A stretch of 64,000 nt of DNA from Marmoricola sp. (GCA_025964775.1 JAOPYE010000012.1:124001-188000), one strand, 5' to 3'; positions 43,241-52,575 are shown, numbered from the stretch's first letter. Numbers and translations: made by a program. The notes: a model not told the origin generated them from the sequence alone.

Positions 43241-44563
43241 ATGAGTTTCTGGCGCCAGCACTCGAAGCCCGTTGCGGGGGTGGTCTATCTCGCGTTGATC
43301 GCGCTGATGATCACTACCAGCATCCTGGCCTTCGAGAAGGCGCTGCCCTGGCAGTCGGCGGCGTCGGTGACGCTGACCACGACGGCCGCCGGTCTCGAGC
43401 TCAACCCGCACTCGGACGTGAAGTTCCAGGGGCTGCGCGTCGGAGAGGTCCGCAGCATCTCCTCGAACGGTCGGGTGGCGACCATCAAGCTTGCGCTCGA
43501 CAAGGACAAGCTCGGCCTGCTTCCGGCCAACATCGACGCGGCGATCGTTCCGAAGACGCTCTTCGGCGAGAAGTTCGTCGACCTGCGGATGCCCAAGAGT
43601 CCGGACAGCGCGCGGTTGGTGGCCGGCGACGTGATCCGGCAGTCGACCACGTCGGTCGAGATCGGGGCCCTGTTCACCAAGCTGGTCCCCGTGCTGGACG
43701 CGCTGCAACCCCAGCAGCTCTCGATCATCCTGAACTCCCTGGCCCAGGCGCTCGACGGGCGCGGCCAGACGCTGGCCACCGGCCTCAACCAGCTGACGGC
43801 ATTCCTGGTGAAGGTCGACCCGAACGTGGACACGCTCACCCACGACATCAGTCAGTTCTCGGCCACGGCGGACATCTACGCGAACAGCGCTCCCGACCTG
43901 CTGAAGGTGCTTTCCTCGGCAGCCGGGATCAGCCGAGAGCTGCTGATCCCGAAGGAGCAGGAGTTCGGGTCGTTCCTCGACCAGGTGACCGCCACCGCAG
44001 CCGAGGCCAAGCAGGTCCTGGCGCAGAACACCGCCAACCTGATCCGGCTCTCCGGTCGCTCGTTGCCGGTGCTGGCCCTGCTCGACCAGTACTCCAGCGC
44101 GCTTCCGTGCTTCCTCAGGGGCCTGCACACGTTCAGCATCCTGTCCGACCAGGCGATCGGAGCCCGCGGTCCGTTCACGAACCTGATCATCGACGTGATC
44201 TCCAACAACGGCCCGTACACGAACCCCGGCGACCTGCCGACCAACCCGACCAGTGACGGCAGCAACAACGTCCTGCCCGCGGACATCCCGGGGTGGGCGC
44301 CGCACTGCCCGCAGTTCTCCGACGAGGTCCTCGCGCTCAAGGACGCGGCTCCGAACTCGGAGCCGCTCCAGGGCACGCCCCTCAACGTCTCCTCGGCGGC
44401 GGCGAGTTCTGCACCTCCGAGCGCCGCCGTCGCCGAAGCCCGGATGGCGTTGGCACGGGCACTCGCGGCGCAGTCGCTCGGCGTACCCCAGGCCGAGGTT
44501 CCCGGCTTCGCTGACCTGCTGGTCGCGCCGATGCTCGGCGACGGGCAGGTGACGGTCCCGTGA
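43241..44563 (+). CDS. mceA: MceA, MlaD-domain lipid-binding protein
   Basis: 440 residues. One N-terminal membrane anchor (VVYLALIALMITTSILAF) is followed by the MlaD domain (TTTAAGLELNPHSDVKFQGL, VGEVRSI) and a long helical region. The C-terminus is Ala/Pro-rich. Mce proteins form a hexameric tube or barrel that carries lipids from the outer envelope to the permease. Its stop overlaps the GTG of mceB. Confidence 0.9.
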   Translation: MSFWRQHSKPVAGVVYLALIALMITTSILAFEKALPWQSAASVTLTTTAAGLELNPHSDVKFQGLRVGEVRSISSNGRVATIKLALDKDKLGLLPANIDAAIVPKTLFGEKFVDLRMPKSPDSARLVAGDVIRQSTTSVEIGALFTKLVPVLDALQPQQLSIILNSLAQALDGRGQTLATGLNQLTAFLVKVDPNVDTLTHDISQFSATADIYANSAPDLLKVLSSAAGISRELLIPKEQEFGSFLDQVTATAAEAKQVLAQNTANLIRLSGRSLPVLALLDQYSSALPCFLRGLHTFSILSDQAIGARGPFTNLIIDVISNNGPYTNPGDLPTNPTSDGSNNVLPADIPGWAPHCPQFSDEVLALKDAAPNSEPLQGTPLNVSSAAASSAPPSAAVAEARMALARALAAQSLGVPQAEVPGFADLLVAPMLGDGQVTVP

Positions 44564-45621
44564 GCCAGCTCCAGTCCCGGATCCCGTCGTCGGTCTACAA
44601 GGTCGCGATCTTCGCCGTGGTCACCGTGCTGATGATCGGGTTGCTGGGCAGCCTGATCGGCAACATCAGCCTGGTCTCGCAGCGCAGCTACTACGGCCTG
44701 TTCACCGATGCGACCGGCGTCTTCAAGGGAGACCGGGTGCGGGTCTCCGGTGTCGAGGTGGGGTCGGTCAAGGGACTCAAGCTCGTGAGCTCGGGCGGGC
44801 ACCAGGTGGCGCGGGTCGAGTTCAGCGTCGACTCCTCGGTCCCGGTCTACGCCAATGCCCAGCTGCAGCTCCGCTACGAGAACATCGTCGGCCAGCGGTA
44901 CCTCAACATCGCCGAGTCGCCGCGGGCCGGCGGCCAGGCGCGCGCCGGTACGACCTTCCCGGTTGCGCAGACGACTCCGGCGCTGAACCTCACCGAGCTG
45001 TTCAACGGCTTCCAGCCCCTCTTCCGGGCGCTCGACCCGGCTCGTCTCAACGAGTTCAGCTTCGAACTGGTCCGTGCGCTGCAAGGGGAGTCAGGCTCGC
45101 TGGCCAGCCTGATGAGCAACACCGCCCAGCTCACCAACACCATCGCCGACAAGGACTCCGTGATCGGCAGCGTCGTCGGCAACCTGGACGCGGTGCTGCA
45201 GACGGTGGGGGACCGCGACCAGAAGCTCACCGGTCTGATCGTCCAGTTCCGCAACCTGATGTCGGGACTGGCCAGCCAGAGCGACGTGATCGGCGCGAGC
45301 CTGCCGCCGCTGGACCGGTTGCTCTCGGCGACCTCGGGCACGCTGGAACAGATCCGCGCCCCGCTGAAGTCGAGCATCGGGTCGCTCGGCAGCGTGGCCG
45401 CCAGCCTGTACGCCGATCGGGCGACCCTGGACCACTCGCTGCGGAGGTTGCCGTTCGCCCTGCGCACGCTGGCTCGTACCGCGTCGTACGGGTCCTGGTT
45501 CAACTTCTACGTCTGCGGCCTGCAGCTCAACGTCACGCTGCTCAACGGCACCGTGAACCTGGGCAACGTCGGCGGCGCTGCCAACGAGCGCGACACCGTC
45601 TGTGGCGGGGGTGTCGGATGA
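44560..45621 (+). CDS. mceB: MceB, MlaD-domain lipid-binding protein
   Basis: 353 residues from the GTG at 44560 (GTGA overlap). Membrane anchor VAIFAVVTVLMIGLLGSLI, MlaD domain with FTDATGVFKGDRVRVSGVEV, the conserved helical NGFQPLFRALDPARLNEFS, and two late cysteines (in FYVCGLQ and TVCGGG). Fits MceB family length. Confidence 0.9.
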   Translation: MSQLQSRIPSSVYKVAIFAVVTVLMIGLLGSLIGNISLVSQRSYYGLFTDATGVFKGDRVRVSGVEVGSVKGLKLVSSGGHQVARVEFSVDSSVPVYANAQLQLRYENIVGQRYLNIAESPRAGGQARAGTTFPVAQTTPALNLTELFNGFQPLFRALDPARLNEFSFELVRALQGESGSLASLMSNTAQLTNTIADKDSVIGSVVGNLDAVLQTVGDRDQKLTGLIVQFRNLMSGLASQSDVIGASLPPLDRLLSATSGTLEQIRAPLKSSIGSLGSVAASLYADRATLDHSLRRLPFALRTLARTASYGSWFNFYVCGLQLNVTLLNGTVNLGNVGGAANERDTVCGGGVG

Positions 45622-46712
45622 GCGTCCCCCGTACCGATGCGCAGCTGGTCCGGATCGCCGTGATCGGCCTGCTGCTGATGGTCGTCGCGTTCACGCTGGC
45701 GATCAACTTCCAGCGGTTGCCGTTCCTCGGCAACGGCACCGAGTACCGGGCGGAGTTCACCGATGCCTCCGGGCTGGTGCCCGGTGAGGAGGTGCGGATC
45801 GCCGGCATCAAGGTCGGCACCGTGACCGGCCTCCAGCTCGCTACAGGGCGTCCTGGTGCCCGGGTGATCGTCACCTTCACGGTCAAGGGAGTCGACCTCG
45901 GGACCTCGACCACCGCCGGGATCGAGGTCAAGACGCTGCTCGGCCAGCACTACCTCAGCGTCACGCCGGCCGGCGGTGGCCGTCTCGGGAAGGACGCGGT
46001 CATCCCGCTGGCCCGGACCGCGACGCCGGTCAACATCGTGCCTGCGTTCCAGCAGCTGACCACCGACACCCAGCAGATCGACACGGCCGAGGTCTCCAAG
46101 GCGTTCGACGTCCTGGCCACCACCCTGAGCCGGACCGCACCGCAGATGACGCAGACGCTGCGCGGGCTCTCGCGTCTCTCGGAATCGGTGACCGTGCGCG
46201 ACGAGCAGATCCGCGAGCTGTTCGAGCGCACCAGCCAGGTCTCCGGCATCGTGTCGGCGCGCGACGCGGACATCGCCCAGCTGCTGACCGACACGAACAC
46301 GGTGCTCGCCGAGCTCGACCGCCGTCGGGCGACGATCACCAGCATCATCAACGGGACCGGCGCGCTGGCGCGCCAGCTCAGCGGCCTGGTCACCGACAAC
46401 CGCGCCCAGCTCGCGCCGGCGCTCGCCAAGCTCAACGGAGTGCTGGCGGTGCTGCGCGCCAACAGGGCGAACCTGGACCAGGCGCTCCGCGTCGCTGCTG
46501 TCTACGGTCGCGAGTTCGTCAACGTGGGTGGCAGCGGGCACTTCTTCGACACCACGATCAAGTCGCCGCATGGTCTCGCCCTGTGCGAGAACGGCCAGCT
46601 CCCGGTAGGGCTCGGGGCGATCCTCGACCCGATCCTGTCCGCGTTGAACCAGGCCCAGAACAACAGCAACAAGCCCTGTCTCCCGGTCGGCCCTGCGGCG
46701 GTGACGCCATGA
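45618..46712 (+). CDS. mceC: MceC, MlaD-domain lipid-binding protein
   Basis: 364 residues. Anchor VIGLLLMVVAFTLAINF, MlaD domain FTDASGLVPGEEVRIAGIKV with KTLLGQHYLSV, then helical region and a C-terminus with two Cys (ALCENG, KPCLP). 4-base overlaps on both sides couple it to its neighbours. Confidence 0.9.
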   Translation: MSVPRTDAQLVRIAVIGLLLMVVAFTLAINFQRLPFLGNGTEYRAEFTDASGLVPGEEVRIAGIKVGTVTGLQLATGRPGARVIVTFTVKGVDLGTSTTAGIEVKTLLGQHYLSVTPAGGGRLGKDAVIPLARTATPVNIVPAFQQLTTDTQQIDTAEVSKAFDVLATTLSRTAPQMTQTLRGLSRLSESVTVRDEQIRELFERTSQVSGIVSARDADIAQLLTDTNTVLAELDRRRATITSIINGTGALARQLSGLVTDNRAQLAPALAKLNGVLAVLRANRANLDQALRVAAVYGREFVNVGGSGHFFDTTIKSPHGLALCENGQLPVGLGAILDPILSALNQAQNNSNKPCLPVGPAAVTP

Positions 46713-47914
46713 GCTTCCTGGGAACCCGCAAGATCCTGACCGGCCTGGTCGTCCTGCTGCTGGTGCTGGCCGGCGTCATCCTGGTGCGCACCAGCGGGAC
46801 TAAGGACCGCACGCTCACGGCGACGTTCACCCGCACCACCAGCCTGTACGCCGGCGCGAAGGTCAAGGTGCTCGGCGTGCCCGTCGGCACGGTCGACTCG
46901 ATCACCGTCATCGGCACGGCGGTCCAGGTGAAGATCTCCTACGACGCGAGTGTCCCGCTGCCTCGCGACGTGCACGCGCTGATCGTGCCGCCCTCGATCG
47001 TCGGCGACCGCTTCGTGCAGCTGGCGCCGGCCTACTCCTCGGGCGCGACCTTGCCCGACGACGCACACCTCGGCCTCGATCGCACCGCTGTCCCGGTCGA
47101 GCTGGACGACACCTACAGCGCACTCGACAAGTTCGCCGCCGGTCTCGGCCCGAACGGCGCCAACAAGGACGGTGCGCTGTCCCGGCTGGTCGCAGCGACC
47201 GCCGCCAACATCAGCGGTCACGGCGCGGCGTTCAACACCACGATCCGCCAGCTCTCCGGCGCTATCAGCACCCTGACCGGCAGCAGCGGTGACATCAACT
47301 CCACCGTGGTCAACCTGGCGGCGCTGACCGGGACCCTGGCCGGCAAGGACGCCGAGCTGAGGGCCTTGGTCACCAACCTGGCCCGGGTCGGCGGTCAGCT
47401 CAACGGCCAGCGCGGCGACATCAGCAGCTCGGTGGTCCAGCTGCAGCAGGCGCTCGCCCTGGTGTCGACGTTCCTGAAGGACAACCGCGCGGCGATCCGG
47501 ACGACGATCAAGGGGACCACCGACGTGACGGCCGTCCTCGCACGTCGTACGACGGAGCTGTCCCAGCTGCTCGCCCTGGCTCCGGTCGGCCTGAGCAGCC
47601 TGGCGAACATCTACATCCCGACGAACTGGGACCCGAGCAAGCCCTGGCTCAGCTCGTTCACCGGGCGTACCGGGTCGGCAGACCTGCGTGGAGCCCTCGC
47701 GGGCGACCTCGACACCCAGCTCGGCTTCACGCTCGAGGCCCTGTGCTCAGCGCTTCCGGCCGCACAGCAGGTCCAGCTCACGACGTTCTGCACGACGCTG
47801 ACCTCACTCGGGGGCAACCTCGGTGCCCTGCTCAGCATGGCGATCGAGCACGGTGTGACAGCGCCGGCCCCCGGGGCGACCTCGTTCCGCAGCCTGGTGG
47901 TGGGTCCGCAGTGA
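46709..47914 (+). CDS. mceD: MceD, MlaD-domain lipid-binding protein
   Basis: 401 residues. Anchor LTGLVVLLLVLAGVILV, MlaD domain with TRTTSLYAGAKVKVLGVPV and IVGDRFVQLAP, then a long helical segment with repeated Asn/Gln-rich heptads. The stop overlaps the GTG proposed for mceE. Confidence 0.9.
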   Translation: MSFLGTRKILTGLVVLLLVLAGVILVRTSGTKDRTLTATFTRTTSLYAGAKVKVLGVPVGTVDSITVIGTAVQVKISYDASVPLPRDVHALIVPPSIVGDRFVQLAPAYSSGATLPDDAHLGLDRTAVPVELDDTYSALDKFAAGLGPNGANKDGALSRLVAATAANISGHGAAFNTTIRQLSGAISTLTGSSGDINSTVVNLAALTGTLAGKDAELRALVTNLARVGGQLNGQRGDISSSVVQLQQALALVSTFLKDNRAAIRTTIKGTTDVTAVLARRTTELSQLLALAPVGLSSLANIYIPTNWDPSKPWLSSFTGRTGSADLRGALAGDLDTQLGFTLEALCSALPAAQQVQLTTFCTTLTSLGGNLGALLSMAIEHGVTAPAPGATSFRSLVVGPQ

Positions 47915-49047
47915 ATGCCATGACGAGGTGGATCCCGCTCGCGGCACTCGCCGTGGTGGCAAGCGGCTGCGCCTACAACGGCGCCAGCAGCTTGCCGCTG
48001 CCCGGCGCGATCGGCGGCAAGGACACCTACGCGGTGACGGTGGTCCTGCCCGACGCCACGAACCTGGTGGCCAAGGAGACCTGCCGCGCCAACGACACCG
48101 TGATCGGCAGCGTCGAATCGGTGACGCTGGACAAGAACCTGCACGCCAAGGTGGTCTGCCGGATCCGCAACTCCGTCAGCCTGCCGGCCAACGTCGTGGC
48201 GTCGCTGAGCGAGACGAGCCTGCTCGGCGAGCGCTTCGTCGCGCTGGACCCGCCGCAAGGCGTCCCGGCGACCGGGGCGCTGCCGCACGGTGCCGTCCTC
48301 GCGATGAGCAGTGCCCGGTCCGACCCCGACGTCGAGGTCGTGTTCGGGGCCCTGTCCCAGGTGCTCAACGGCGGCAGCCTGGGCAGTATCGAGACGATCA
48401 CCCGCGAGCTCAACACGGCGTTCGCCGGGTCGAACGTCGCCGGCAGCATCGACGAGATCGACAAGGTGGTCACGAAGTTCAACGACCACCGCTCCGACAT
48501 CACCGCGTCACTGGTCTCGCTCGACCGGCTGACCAGCCGGCTCGCGGCGCAACGGGCGACGATCGCCCAGGCGCTGGACTCGATCCCCGGTGGGCTGGCC
48601 GTGCTCGATCGCCAGCGCACCAGGCTGGTCGCCACCCTGCAGAAGCTCTCGGACCTGTCCTCGACCGCCGTCCCGTTGATCAACGCGACCCGGGCGAACA
48701 CGGTCGCGGACCTCAAGCACCTCGCCCCGGTCCTCTCACAGCTGAGCAAGGCCGGCGACGAGCTCGCGCTCAGCCTCGGGCGTATTGCGACCTTCCCGTT
48801 CCCTGCCAACGGGTTGTCGACGATCAAGGGCGACTTCGCCGGCTTCTACGGAACGGTCGAGATCGATGTCGATCTGCTCAACCACCTGCTCGGCCTGAAC
48901 ACCCAGGCTCCGATCGGCGCGTCCTCCCCGACGCCGGTCACGAGCGGCGCAGCAACGGTGCCGAGCAACCCTCTGGCCGGCATCCTCCAGCCGATCACCG
49001 GTGGCCTCGGCAACCTCCTGAACTCGCTGCTGGGAGGCACGCCATGA
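47911..49047 (+). CDS. mceE: MceE, lipoprotein with MlaD domain
   Basis: 378 residues from the GTG at 47911 (GTGA overlap, as at other junctions); an ATG at 47920 is the alternative. A lipobox VASGC with the lipid-modified Cys20 marks it as the lipoprotein member, as is usual for MceE. MlaD domain with VVLPDATNLV, NDTVIGSVESV and SLLGERFVAL. The C-terminus is Ser/Thr/Pro-rich and ends in short Gly/Leu repeats. Confidence 0.9.
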   Translation: MNAMTRWIPLAALAVVASGCAYNGASSLPLPGAIGGKDTYAVTVVLPDATNLVAKETCRANDTVIGSVESVTLDKNLHAKVVCRIRNSVSLPANVVASLSETSLLGERFVALDPPQGVPATGALPHGAVLAMSSARSDPDVEVVFGALSQVLNGGSLGSIETITRELNTAFAGSNVAGSIDEIDKVVTKFNDHRSDITASLVSLDRLTSRLAAQRATIAQALDSIPGGLAVLDRQRTRLVATLQKLSDLSSTAVPLINATRANTVADLKHLAPVLSQLSKAGDELALSLGRIATFPFPANGLSTIKGDFAGFYGTVEIDVDLLNHLLGLNTQAPIGASSPTPVTSGAATVPSNPLAGILQPITGGLGNLLNSLLGGTP

Positions 49048-50438
49048 CCACCATGCTGACCCGCATCCAGCTGATCGCCTTCACCCTGGTGACGGTGCTG
49101 GCCGTGAGCTACGGCGCAGTCGCCTACTTCCACGTCTCGACGGTGTTCGCGCCGAGCTTCGACGTCAAGGCGCAGTTCCGGACCGCGGGCGGTATCTACG
49201 CCCGCGCCGACGTCGACCTGCTCGGCACCAGGGTCGGGTCGGTGAGCCAGATCGTCCCGGGGCCCGGGACCGGGACGACCGTCGTCCTGGCGCTCGACCA
49301 CGGGGTGAAGATCCCGAAGGACGTCACCGCCGCGATCGGTGACAAGTCAGCCATCGGTGAGCAGTACGTCGAGCTGGAGCCGAAGAGTGCCGGCGGGCCG
49401 ATGCTCGCCGCAGGCGACGTGATCGGGATGGACCGGACGTCCGCACCGATCGACGTGGCCCAGCTGCTCGGCGACCTGGACTCCCTGGCCGGTTCGATCC
49501 CGGCCAACGACCTGGCCACGGTGATGAAGGAGCTCTCCACCGGCCTCGACGGCGTCGGCGGCACCCTGGGACACCTGATCGACAACACCGACAGGCTCAC
49601 GAAGGCGTCGCTCATGAGTGCCGACAGCCTGAACACCCTGATCACCGATGCCAGCACGGTCCTGGGCACCCAGGTTGCCGAGGGCCCGCAGACCACGTCG
49701 TACCTGAAGTCGCTGGGCAGCCTGACCGCACAGCTGCGCTCGATCGACGGCTCGTTCGACTCCCTCTTCGTCAACGGCATCAGGGCCGGCACGCAGGTCA
49801 GCAACCTGCTCGCCGACAACCAGGCGGCCCTGCCGGTCCTGCTCAACCAGCTCGTCTCGGTCACCACCGTCGCGAGCGATCACATCCCCGCGATCCGCAA
49901 GACCCTGGTGATCTTCCCGTACGTACTCGAGGTCGGCGCCACCGGCGTCCGTCGCTGCGGGTCGTACAACCCGAAGACCGGCGTGCCGGTGCAGGCGACC
50001 TGCCGGTACGACGCCGAGGGCCGTCCGATCTACAGCGCCTACCTCTCGTTGCAGCTGCCGTTGCCGCCGACCGCGCCGTACTTCCCGTGCACCCAGGGCT
50101 ACCAGGGCACGGTCAAGTACACCCCCAACGGCATCCCGCTGAAGGGTGGCGCGAAGGAGACCCGTGACAGCCCGGTGAACTACAACGCGCAGTGCACCGC
50201 GAAGCCGACCGACCCGAACACGCCACTGGTCCGGGGTGCCCAGAACGTGATCGGGACGACGACCGACTCGCCGCGGGTGGCTCCCGGCTACGGATTGGCG
50301 CTCTACGACCCGGTGTCGGGCGTCGTCGCAAGCCCCGATGGCTCGTACCGTGTCAATGGCTCGAACACTCCGACGCCGCCGACCGGCCCTGCCGGCCTGG
50401 CCTGGTTGATGAACAGCCCGATGGAGGGCGCTGAATGA
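49044..50438 (+). CDS. mceF: MceF, MlaD-domain lipid-binding protein
   Basis: 464 residues. Anchor IQLIAFTLVTVLAVSYGAVA, MlaD domain QFRTAGGIYARADVDLLGTR with KSAIGEQYVELEP, helical region, then a C-terminal Cys/Pro-rich domain from about residue 310 (RRCGSYNPKTGVPVQ, YFPCTQGYQG) and a Thr/Pro-rich tail. It completes the set of six Mce subunits. Confidence 0.9.
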   Translation: MTTMLTRIQLIAFTLVTVLAVSYGAVAYFHVSTVFAPSFDVKAQFRTAGGIYARADVDLLGTRVGSVSQIVPGPGTGTTVVLALDHGVKIPKDVTAAIGDKSAIGEQYVELEPKSAGGPMLAAGDVIGMDRTSAPIDVAQLLGDLDSLAGSIPANDLATVMKELSTGLDGVGGTLGHLIDNTDRLTKASLMSADSLNTLITDASTVLGTQVAEGPQTTSYLKSLGSLTAQLRSIDGSFDSLFVNGIRAGTQVSNLLADNQAALPVLLNQLVSVTTVASDHIPAIRKTLVIFPYVLEVGATGVRRCGSYNPKTGVPVQATCRYDAEGRPIYSAYLSLQLPLPPTAPYFPCTQGYQGTVKYTPNGIPLKGGAKETRDSPVNYNAQCTAKPTDPNTPLVRGAQNVIGTTTDSPRVAPGYGLALYDPVSGVVASPDGSYRVNGSNTPTPPTGPAGLAWLMNSPMEGAE

Positions 50439-50929
50439 CCGCTGGACCCCGATGGCTGGCCCGGCTGGTTCTGCCCGCCCTCGTCCTGTCTACCTGCGCC
50501 GTGGGCGGATGCTCGTTCGGCGGTGGCGGAAGCGCCGGAGTCGACCCGGGCATGCTGGTCGCTGCCCGGCAGGAGGCCACGAACTTCTTCAGCCTCGACT
50601 ACCGGCACGCGAGCGCGGACGTGAGCCGGGTCCTGGCGCTGGCGACCGGCACCTTCAAGAACCAGTACGCCGCCCGGCGTGCCGAGGTGATCAGCGGAGT
50701 GACCAGCAAGCAGCTGGTCGTGACCGCGACGATCCCCAAAGACGGCGCCGCTGTCGAGTTCTTCGACAAGACCCACGGCCAGGTGCTGATCGGCGTCGAC
50801 GTCACGACGACCACCGGGACGACCGGCGCGAGTGCCGGCACGAACTCGGTGGATCGCTATCGCGCGCGGATCATCCTGACCAAGGTCGGCGACCGCTGGC
50901 TCGTCTCCGGCCTGGACCAGGTCGGGTGA
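50435..50929 (+). CDS. Mce-associated lipoprotein (Mam-like), copy 1
   Basis: 164 residues. Signal segment LVLPALVLSTCAVGGC with a lipobox Cys at 26. The rest (FFSLDYRHASADVSRVLALATGTFKNQY, VVTATIPKDGA, RARIILTKVGDRWLVSGLDQVG) matches the NTF2-like fold of Mce-associated (Mam) proteins that stabilise the complex. 4-base overlaps on both sides. Confidence 0.82.
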   Translation: MTAGPRWLARLVLPALVLSTCAVGGCSFGGGGSAGVDPGMLVAARQEATNFFSLDYRHASADVSRVLALATGTFKNQYAARRAEVISGVTSKQLVVTATIPKDGAAVEFFDKTHGQVLIGVDVTTTTGTTGASAGTNSVDRYRARIILTKVGDRWLVSGLDQVG

Positions 50930-51456
50930 TCGAGGTGAAGAAGCACGTGCTGGTGGCCGGGCTGCTCCTGGTGACCCTGGCCGGGTGCGGTTCGTCGGCT
51001 CCGGCGCCGACCGTCACGCCGAAGCTGAACGCGGACGGCAGCTATCGGGTCGGGACCGTCGGCAGCGCCGACGCGATCGCCGCGGTGAAGGCTGCGACGA
51101 AGGCGCTGCCGATCGCGTTGTCGTACGACTACCGCTCGCTCGACACCTCGCTTGCCAGGGGCACCGCCTTGATGACGCCGGCGTTCGCGACGAAGTTCCG
51201 GACGACGTTCGACGCCACGACCCGGACGATGGCGACCCAGAAGCAGGCGATCACGAGCGCGCTGGTCCGGGGTGCCGGGATCATCGGGACGATCCAGAAC
51301 GGTCGCGCGACCGTCCTCGTCTTCCTCGACCAGGTCCTGGTCTCCAGCAAGGACAAGAAGGCCAGCGACCCCCTCGACGTCAGCCAGAACCGGGTGCACG
51401 TGTCCCTGGTCAAGCAGAACGGCCGGTGGAGGGTCAGTGACATCGAGCCGTTCTGA
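50926..51456 (+). CDS. Mce-associated lipoprotein (Mam-like), copy 2
   Basis: 176 residues from the GTG at 50926 (or 50935). Lipobox LAGC with Cys21, then an NTF2-like domain parallel to the preceding gene: YDYRSLDTSLARGTALMTPAF, ATVLVFLDQVLVSS, VHVSLVKQNGRWRVSDIEPF. The pair corresponds to the mamA/mamB positions of mycobacterial mce operons. Confidence 0.82.
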   Translation: MIEVKKHVLVAGLLLVTLAGCGSSAPAPTVTPKLNADGSYRVGTVGSADAIAAVKAATKALPIALSYDYRSLDTSLARGTALMTPAFATKFRTTFDATTRTMATQKQAITSALVRGAGIIGTIQNGRATVLVFLDQVLVSSKDKKASDPLDVSQNRVHVSLVKQNGRWRVSDIEPF

Positions 51457-52306
51457 CGCCGTCACCGTCAGCCACCCGACGATCGCCCGCTGGCGCACCC
51501 GCGCCCTCGAGGTCCTGGGCGACGGTCCCGTGTTCCTGCTGCTGCACGGCTTCGGTGACCACGCCGGCACCTGGCTTCCCGTGCTGGCAGAGCTCGAGGC
51601 GGCTGGCGGTCGGGCCGTCGCACTCGACCTCCCCGGGTACGGCGAGGCTGCTCCGGCCGGTTCGGGTGCCGCGCTGCCCCAGCTGGACGAATTCGTGACG
51701 GCGGCGGTCGAGCACTGGACCGTGGACGGGGTCGCGCCGATCGTCGTCGGCAACTCCCTCGGCGGCGTCCTCGCCATCAGGGCCGGCCAGGACCCGAACA
51801 CGGCTGTTGCGGGGGTCGTTCCGGTGTCTCCGGCCGGGTACGGGCACGCCTGGTTCGTCGACCTCCTCGAGCGCTTCCACCAGCTGAACCCGCTGCTGTT
51901 CGTCCCGGTCGTGCCGATGAACACCTTCCGCACGATGGTGGCGACCGGCTTCGCCTGGGCCGCGGCAGGTGGCGGCTCCCGGGTCCTGCCGGGCATCGCG
52001 CGCGCTGCCGGCGACCAGTTCCGCACGCGCGCCGACGTGAAGCGGATCCTGGGTACGGCGCCGGACCTGCTCCAGGAGATCCGCGCGGTTGCCCCCGCAG
52101 CCGTCACCGTGCCATGCCTGATCATCTGGGGACGCCACGACCGACTCACCCTGGTCTCCGGCGCGGCCGTCCTGAAGGCGATGGTGCCTTCTGCCGAGCT
52201 CCTCGTCCTGGACGACTGCGGACACTGCTCCCAGGTGACGCGCCCAGACCTGGTCGCGACCCACCTGGTCGGCTTCGCACGCAGCCTGACGTCCTCTCCT
52301 GTCTGA
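51437..52306 (+). CDS. Alpha/beta hydrolase at end of mce operon
   Basis: 289 residues from the GTG at 51437, with GGAGGG 6 bases upstream and a 20-base overlap with the preceding gene. LLLHGFGDHAGTW is the oxyanion-loop HGF motif, GNSLGG contains Ser107, WGRHDRL the Asp and DDCGHCSQ the His. It resembles mycobacterial MhpC/BphD-like hydrolases. A role in hydrolysing imported lipid esters is inferred from position. Confidence 0.82.
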   Translation: MTSSRSDAVTVSHPTIARWRTRALEVLGDGPVFLLLHGFGDHAGTWLPVLAELEAAGGRAVALDLPGYGEAAPAGSGAALPQLDEFVTAAVEHWTVDGVAPIVVGNSLGGVLAIRAGQDPNTAVAGVVPVSPAGYGHAWFVDLLERFHQLNPLLFVPVVPMNTFRTMVATGFAWAAAGGGSRVLPGIARAAGDQFRTRADVKRILGTAPDLLQEIRAVAPAAVTVPCLIIWGRHDRLTLVSGAAVLKAMVPSAELLVLDDCGHCSQVTRPDLVATHLVGFARSLTSSPV

Positions 52307-52346
52307 TCGTTCGTCGATGACGCACTCGCGGGTCTCCGGTTTGGAC

Positions 52347-52375
52347 TTGTACTGAATCTGTACTATCTTTATAGT
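52347..52375 (+). promoter_or_regulatory. Promoter of the sulfonate operon, with TGTACT direct repeats
   Basis: TTGTAC (52347-52352), exactly 17 bases, TATAGT (52370-52375): a near-consensus promoter in an unusually AT-rich patch. TGTACT occurs at 52348-52353 and 52359-52364, 11 bases apart, covering the -35 and spacer, so a regulator may bind on one face. Expected transcription start is near 52382, leaving about 50 bases before the leader peptide. Confidence 0.6.
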
Positions 52376-52434
52376 CTTACAACAAGATGCATCGGATTCG
52401 ACCGGTGCACAGGAGCAGGCGGGAGGGGATCGGG

Positions 52435-52503
52435 ATGTTGCTGCGTTTGACCAGCCGCCGTCACGTGGACCTGTGCCGCGTCTCCTCCGGCATGTGTCGC
52501 TGA
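52435..52503 (+). CDS. Cys-containing leader peptide (attenuator uORF)
   Basis: 22 codons from the ATG at 52435, with GGGAGGGG 7 bases upstream, ending in TGA at 52501-52503. The peptide has the SRRHVDLCRVSS core (residues 7-18) and ends in Cys21-Arg22, with Cys14 earlier. This matches the short putative leader peptides widely found upstream of actinobacterial sulfate/sulfonate transporter genes. Ribosome stalling at Cys codons when cysteinyl-tRNA is scarce would signal sulfur starvation and raise downstream expression. The mechanism is inferred from related actinobacterial cases. Confidence 0.75.
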   Translation: MLLRLTSRRHVDLCRVSSGMCR

Positions 52504-52555
52504 GGAGTCGCTGAGGCCGTCCGAGCCTCCCTTCCGCCGAGAAGGTCCTTCGGTC

Positions 52556-52575
52556 GTGGCGTGCCCGCACGCCAC
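52556..52575 (+). terminator. Hairpin in the leader (possible attenuator element)
   Basis: GTGGCGTG (52556-52563) and CACGCCAC (52568-52575) form a perfect 8-bp stem with a CCCG loop. No U-run follows, so it is not a standard intrinsic terminator. It may act in Rho-linked attenuation or mask the start region of the downstream gene. A weaker GAGGC/GCCTC hairpin lies earlier, near 52513-52529. Confidence 0.4.

Noticed and set aside
42338-44305. Open frame of 655 codons on the minus strand opposite yrbEB and mceA
   Set aside because: Antisense artefact of high GC content; the plus-strand genes have clear MlaE and MlaD features.
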